From assembly GCF_003071345.1 (NCBI RefSeq), contig NZ_QCYK01000003.1:1-64000 (forward strand): DNA of 64,000 bases, given 5' to 3'. The first letter of the stretch is position 1. The number at the start of each line of letters is the position of its first letter. This stretch comes from Chitinophaga parva. GTDB lineage: Bacteria; Bacteroidota; Bacteroidia; Chitinophagales; Chitinophagaceae. Shown in pieces: positions 61,276-64,000 of the stretch. Made by a program: the position numbers and the translations under genes. The notes beneath the pieces are model-generated. The model was not told the origin of the DNA and searched no databases. It worked only from the letters and a program-made list of their open reading frames with translations.

Positions 61276-62146
61276 CTTCCAGTTGATGGTAACTTTGCAC
61301 GGCAGCCTGCAAGAATGCAGGTGGAGGAGCAGTTACAGCTGGTTCGGAAAACGGTTGGCCAGGATATTTCCCGTGGTAACTGCTACGGATGTACGCAGCA
61401 TCCCGCCATGTAGGGGTAAGCGCTGTTTGTGTAAATGCGCTTATTTTTTCCAGCCATGCCATGGGGCCTTCGTTATAATTCAATAGCAACAGGTGTGCAT
61501 CGGTAGCGGCCATCTCCAGCGCCAGCCCGTAATACCGGTGCAGCACATTCGCGAAGTAGGTATCCAGCACCGCTTCCGTATTGTTTACATCCCACAGCGG
61601 GGCCAGTACAGGAACAAGGCCCGGCACCGCGTGCCTGCCGCGCTGGCGTTGTTGTGAATGCAGCACGGCCAGGGGTTCCCGGTATAGTAATATGAAGGGC
61701 ACCCCGGGGAATAGCTGGCGCAGGCTTTCATAATAGCAAAGATGCCAACTGTCAGTCTTTACAAAAAGGGCGGTTTCCTGCCCATGTTGCCGCTGGGCAA
61801 GCATGCGCAGTGCGGCGGGTACCAGTTCCGGTGTATGCGGCAAGAGCTGGTCCAGCACCGGGGCTTCTGACAGTACGATATGTTTTTCATCCAGCGCCAG
61901 TAATTGCGATAACAAGGTGGAGCCACAGCGGGATACATGGAAGATCAACGCGGTAGGCGGCACGGCATCTGCCACAGCTGCCCACAACAGCAGTTCGGCG
62001 CTGGTGCCTGTCCTGGTGGGCAATGCCCGGTGCTTGCAGGCTGCAATGGTTTCATCAAGGAAGGGATGCGTAAAGGCAATGCCTTTGCGGTTTAGCCAGG
62101 TGAAAGTGCCGTCTTCATGGTAACTGCCGGGAATGAAAGCTTGCAT
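61223..62146 (-). CDS. PAPS-dependent sulfotransferase
   Basis: Start chosen at 62146 (MQAFIPGSYHEDGTFTWLNR), giving 307 residues; the frame is open 51 nt further. The phosphosulfate-binding loop is FHVSRCGSTLLSQLL (residues 69-83) and the 3'-phosphate site is in LYREPLAVLHSQQRQRG. It is a cytosolic sulfotransferase-like enzyme that moves sulfate from PAPS to a hydroxyl or amine. It lies 4 bp downstream of an Asp/Asn beta-hydroxylase gene, so the two are probably coupled. A hydroxylation followed by sulfation of a peptide or metabolite is a possible combined role. Confidence 0.82.
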   Translation of the reverse strand: MQAFIPGSYHEDGTFTWLNRKGIAFTHPFLDETIAACKHRALPTRTGTSAELLLWAAVADAVPPTALIFHVSRCGSTLLSQLLALDEKHIVLSEAPVLDQLLPHTPELVPAALRMLAQRQHGQETALFVKTDSWHLCYYESLRQLFPGVPFILLYREPLAVLHSQQRQRGRHAVPGLVPVLAPLWDVNNTEAVLDTYFANVLHRYYGLALEMAATDAHLLLLNYNEGPMAWLEKISAFTQTALTPTWRDAAYIRSSYHGKYPGQPFSEPAVTAPPPAFLQAAVQSYHQLEAIRTSATPGSGWAGIGG

Positions 62147-62150
62147 GTAT

Positions 62151-62879
62151 TTAATTGAGCGGGTCTGTAGATTGTTGCAGCTGCATGGCCAGCGCACGGG
62201 AGGCTTCGGTGTTCATGGCCAGCAGGTTGGCAATGATCTGTGCTTTTTCACCCGCGGTATATGGCCGCTCCGCGGTGACGGCGGCCACCGGGAAGCCTGC
62301 CTGCGCCAGCAACTGGTCTGTCCATTCATTGCGCAGCGCATCAATGACCAGGTGCACCCTGCTTACCGGGCTGTTATTCTTCACGGAGTGTGGCAGGTCA
62401 AAGTTGGCATACCAGCATTCTCCGGCCTGCATAGGCAGTACTACCCCATCCACTACAAAATGCACCTCCGGATGGGTAATAACGGGTACGTGTAAACGAA
62501 GAAAGCCGTGTGCATAACCCGTGTGTTGATCACGGTGGGTGTGGATGCTGCTGCCGGGGGCCAGTGCCAGCAGGCGCACTGTTTCCAGGGGGCATTGAAA
62601 AAAGGAAAGCACTTCCCTGAAGTAATCACACTGGCCCAGCAGGGGGGTATTGGCCCAGGTGCTGGCCCCCGGGTGGGCATATACATCATTTGCCGCCCCG
62701 GTGGCAGAGCGCAGGGCAATGCAGGTCCAGCTGCCGGCATAGTCCCACTGGTTATAGTGCAGGGGCCATTGCAAGGCTACGCAGCGGGCCAGGTCGGCTT
62801 GCAGGCGTACAGGATCAAAGGAGCAGGGGAGCTGGATAAAGCGGCTTTCCATAGGCGGAGTTTTGCGCATGTGCCGCAA
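62151..62879 (-). CDS. Aspartyl/asparaginyl beta-hydroxylase-like Fe(II)/2OG oxygenase
   Basis: A 242-residue oxygenase of the aspartyl/asparaginyl beta-hydroxylase family. The iron site is HTHRDQ (His and the acid region) with the distal His in LPHSVKNNS; RLHVPVIT is the conserved strand and Arg near VSRVHLVI would hold 2-oxoglutarate. It would hydroxylate Asp or Asn residues of a peptide, or a related small molecule. Starts at codon 4 or codon 10 are also possible. It is cotranscribed with the sulfotransferase gene and divergent from a promoter and small frame to its right. Confidence 0.85.
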   Translation of the reverse strand: MRHMRKTPPMESRFIQLPCSFDPVRLQADLARCVALQWPLHYNQWDYAGSWTCIALRSATGAANDVYAHPGASTWANTPLLGQCDYFREVLSFFQCPLETVRLLALAPGSSIHTHRDQHTGYAHGFLRLHVPVITHPEVHFVVDGVVLPMQAGECWYANFDLPHSVKNNSPVSRVHLVIDALRNEWTDQLLAQAGFPVAAVTAERPYTAGEKAQIIANLLAMNTEASRALAMQLQQSTDPLN

Positions 62880-62911
62880 ATATACGGGAGTGATGTGTGC
62901 GCAAGAAATTA

Positions 62912-62941
62912 TTTGAATATCTAAAATGTTTTCTATATTTG
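62912..62941 (+). promoter_or_regulatory. Consensus Bacteroidota promoter
   Basis: TTTG at 62912-62915 and TATATTTG at 62934-62941 match the -33 and -7 elements fully, with an 18-bp spacer. Transcription would begin near 62948 and run rightwards into the small frame and perhaps the oxidoreductase gene. Confidence 0.7.
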
Positions 62942-62954
62942 CGGCATAAGGAAC

Positions 62955-63092
62955 ATGGATAGCATATATCGTAAATCCTTACTTATCCATTATTTTTTTA
63001 GCCTAAGGAAGTATACACTGACTGTATTTGTCGCGGTGGATTGTTATCTACACATTACCATTTTACCAGAAATCTGTAGACGCTGTGAGTAA
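62955..63092 (+). CDS. 45-residue open frame directly downstream of a consensus promoter
   Basis: The ATG lies 14 bp after the -7 element, with AAGGAA as a possible ribosome binding site. The frame reads MDSIYRKSLLIHYFFSLRKY, then a hydrophobic stretch and ends in PEICRRCE. It could be a small membrane peptide, a leader peptide for the oxidoreductase transcript, or chance. Its position opposite a hydroxylase-sulfotransferase pair makes it a candidate substrate peptide, but nothing in its sequence proves that. Confidence 0.35.
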   Translation: MDSIYRKSLLIHYFFSLRKYTLTVFVAVDCYLHITILPEICRRCE

Positions 63093-63326
63093 ATAGCACA
63101 GCCGAATGCACACCAACTGTAGTCTCCAACAACCTCAATTTTAACCTTATTGCATTGATGTAATCTTAATGATGCCCGGCATAGACCGGCGCAGTTTTTT
63201 TCCTGCCCGGTGTGGCAGGGAGTATCGTTTATTTATGTAAATCGTAGGGCCGTTATTATCACTGAATACATTCCATTCATTTCCTTTATACCAGCAAATC
63301 ACGTTGCAGACCTTATTTACTATACT

Positions 63327-64000
63327 ATGAGTCAATACCAAAGGAGAGCATTCCTGCGCCAGATGTCTATGCTGGCAGCTACTTTCAGTATACTTCCCGC
63401 GGGGATGGTCCGGGCGGCGTCTAAACTTCGTATAGGCGTTATCGGTAGTGGCGCCTGGGGGCTGCAGTATCTGTCACTTGCGGCGCAGCACCCGGATGTA
63501 TCGGTCCGTGCGTTGTGTGAGCCGGACGCAGACCGGCGCCGGCAGGCATTATCACTTTGCGCGTTGCCGCCTGATATTTATACGCACTGGCAGCAATTGA
63601 TAGCATGTCCCCATATTGATGCGGTGCTGATTGCCACGCCCTGGCAATGGCATGGTGTGATGGCGCTGGCGGCCCTGAAAGCGGGCAAGCACGTGCTGTG
63701 CGGAACGGTGGCTGCTACCACCCCGGAGGGGCATGGTGCCTTGTTGCGGGCCAGTCTTGAAAGCGGCCGGCAATACATTACGCTTAATGAAACAGACTTC
63801 CATGCCGATCAACTGGCTGTAGGTGCCATGGTAAAAGAAGGACTGTTTGGAGAAATACACGAAGTGCGTACCGGTGTACACTGTGCGCAGTTACCCGGTG
63901 ATGTGTATGCCTTGCAGGGGGCCAGCAGTGTGCTTTCCATGCTGGGGGTGAATGCGGAAAATCCCTTTACCCGCTTATCCCTGCGCCGCGAAAAAATGGA
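63327..64000 (+). CDS. Tat-exported Gfo/Idh/MocA-family oxidoreductase, cut by the window edge
   Basis: At least 224 residues, continuing past the window. The N-terminus has a twin-arginine signal (QRRAFLRQMSMLAATFSILP), typical of Bacteroidota Gfo/Idh proteins that are exported folded with bound NAD(P). The Rossmann motif is KLRIGVIGSGAWGLQ, followed by VRALCEPDADR, DAVLIATPWQWHG and the position of the EKP motif, which here reads GKHVLCGTVA instead of GKHVxxEKP; the usual Glu-Lys pair is replaced by Gly-Thr, so catalysis may be altered. The substrate is unknown. Confidence 0.8.
   Translation, partial: MSQYQRRAFLRQMSMLAATFSILPAGMVRAASKLRIGVIGSGAWGLQYLSLAAQHPDVSVRALCEPDADRRRQALSLCALPPDIYTHWQQLIACPHIDAVLIATPWQWHGVMALAALKAGKHVLCGTVAATTPEGHGALLRASLESGRQYITLNETDFHADQLAVGAMVKEGLFGEIHEVRTGVHCAQLPGDVYALQGASSVLSMLGVNAENPFTRLSLRREKM

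Larger units (their letters stand above)
62880..63326. other. 447-bp region between divergent oxygenase and oxidoreductase genes
   Basis: It contains a consensus promoter (62912-62941), a 45-codon frame directly after it (62955-63092), both listed separately, and about 230 bp of unassigned sequence up to the next gene. A 64-codon minus frame at 63147-63341 overlaps the next gene's start and is not supported. Confidence 0.45.

Noticed and set aside
63147..63341. 64-codon open frame on the minus strand
   Set aside because: It overlaps the start of the Tat-exported oxidoreductase on the other strand and has no feature supporting it.
1..64000. tRNA, rRNA and CRISPR arrays
   Set aside because: No tRNA-like cloverleaf, rRNA signature or regularly spaced repeat was noticed on reading the sequence. 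A covariance-model search would be needed to exclude small RNAs.

Overview
The window looks like chromosomal DNA from a member of the Bacteroidota, most likely a Chitinophaga-type organism (Chitinophagaceae). The evidence is indirect but consistent. There are TonB-dependent and porin-type outer-membrane proteins, many lipoproteins with Bacteroidota-style lipoboxes, several AraC regulators, Bacteroidota FtsX-type permeases, PLDc_N and GldL-like membrane proteins, promoters matching the TTTG / TAnnTTTG consensus of this phylum, and few Shine-Dalgarno sequences. No rRNA, tRNA or CRISPR array was seen.

Layout. Positions 1-3415 form an AT-rich mobile island. It holds the edge of an IS3-family element, the tail of a serine recombinase, a row of small orphan proteins of the kind found beside polymorphic toxins, and a decayed IS256-family transposase. 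Positions 3420-9313 are a sugar-acid oxidation cluster (IlvD/Edd-family dehydratase, SDR dehydrogenase, SMP-30 lactonase, secreted amidohydrolase) with a divergent AraC regulator. Positions 9603-13862 hold unrelated accessory genes, including a possible DUF4297-like nuclease. Positions 13872-18990 encode a very large fusion of a processive GT2 synthase with a GH26-like domain and a second TIM-barrel-like domain, followed upstream by a stand-alone GH2/GH5-like hydrolase. Positions 19325-24081 form a redox or gas-sensing module: a double-PAS histidine kinase, a receiver-CRP fusion regulator, a flavin-binding protein and a Tat-exported hemerythrin lipoprotein. Positions 24784-33121 carry an MFS exporter with GNAT and MocR genes, a broken chrA, an aldo/keto reductase with an AraC gene, a GT9 glycosyltransferase preceded by broken glycan genes, and another AraC gene. 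Positions 33199-42177 hold a TonB-type receptor and an RND efflux operon. Positions 42291-57541 are a mixed set of enzymes, regulators and transport genes, including a degenerate GyrB-like protein. Positions 57615-64000 hold two Gfo/Idh/MocA oxidoreductases and a sulfation group (APS kinase, sulfotransferase, Asp/Asn beta-hydroxylase).

The most interesting system is 19325-24081. The response regulator fuses a receiver directly to a CRP/FNR output domain, so a FixL-FixJ-FixK type cascade would be collapsed into two proteins. Three FNR-like dyads (TGA-N6-TCA) lie in this locus. Each is centred exactly 33 bp upstream of a TAnnTTTG-like -7 element, one per transcription start region: kinase operon, divergent 126-aa gene, flavoprotein gene. 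This is the spacing expected of an activator that overlaps the -35 region.

A second theme is gene decay. chrA, an FtsX permease, a carbamoyltransferase, a GT2 gene, a VOC gene and transposase or recombinase genes all survive only as recognisable end pieces, some with the middle removed.
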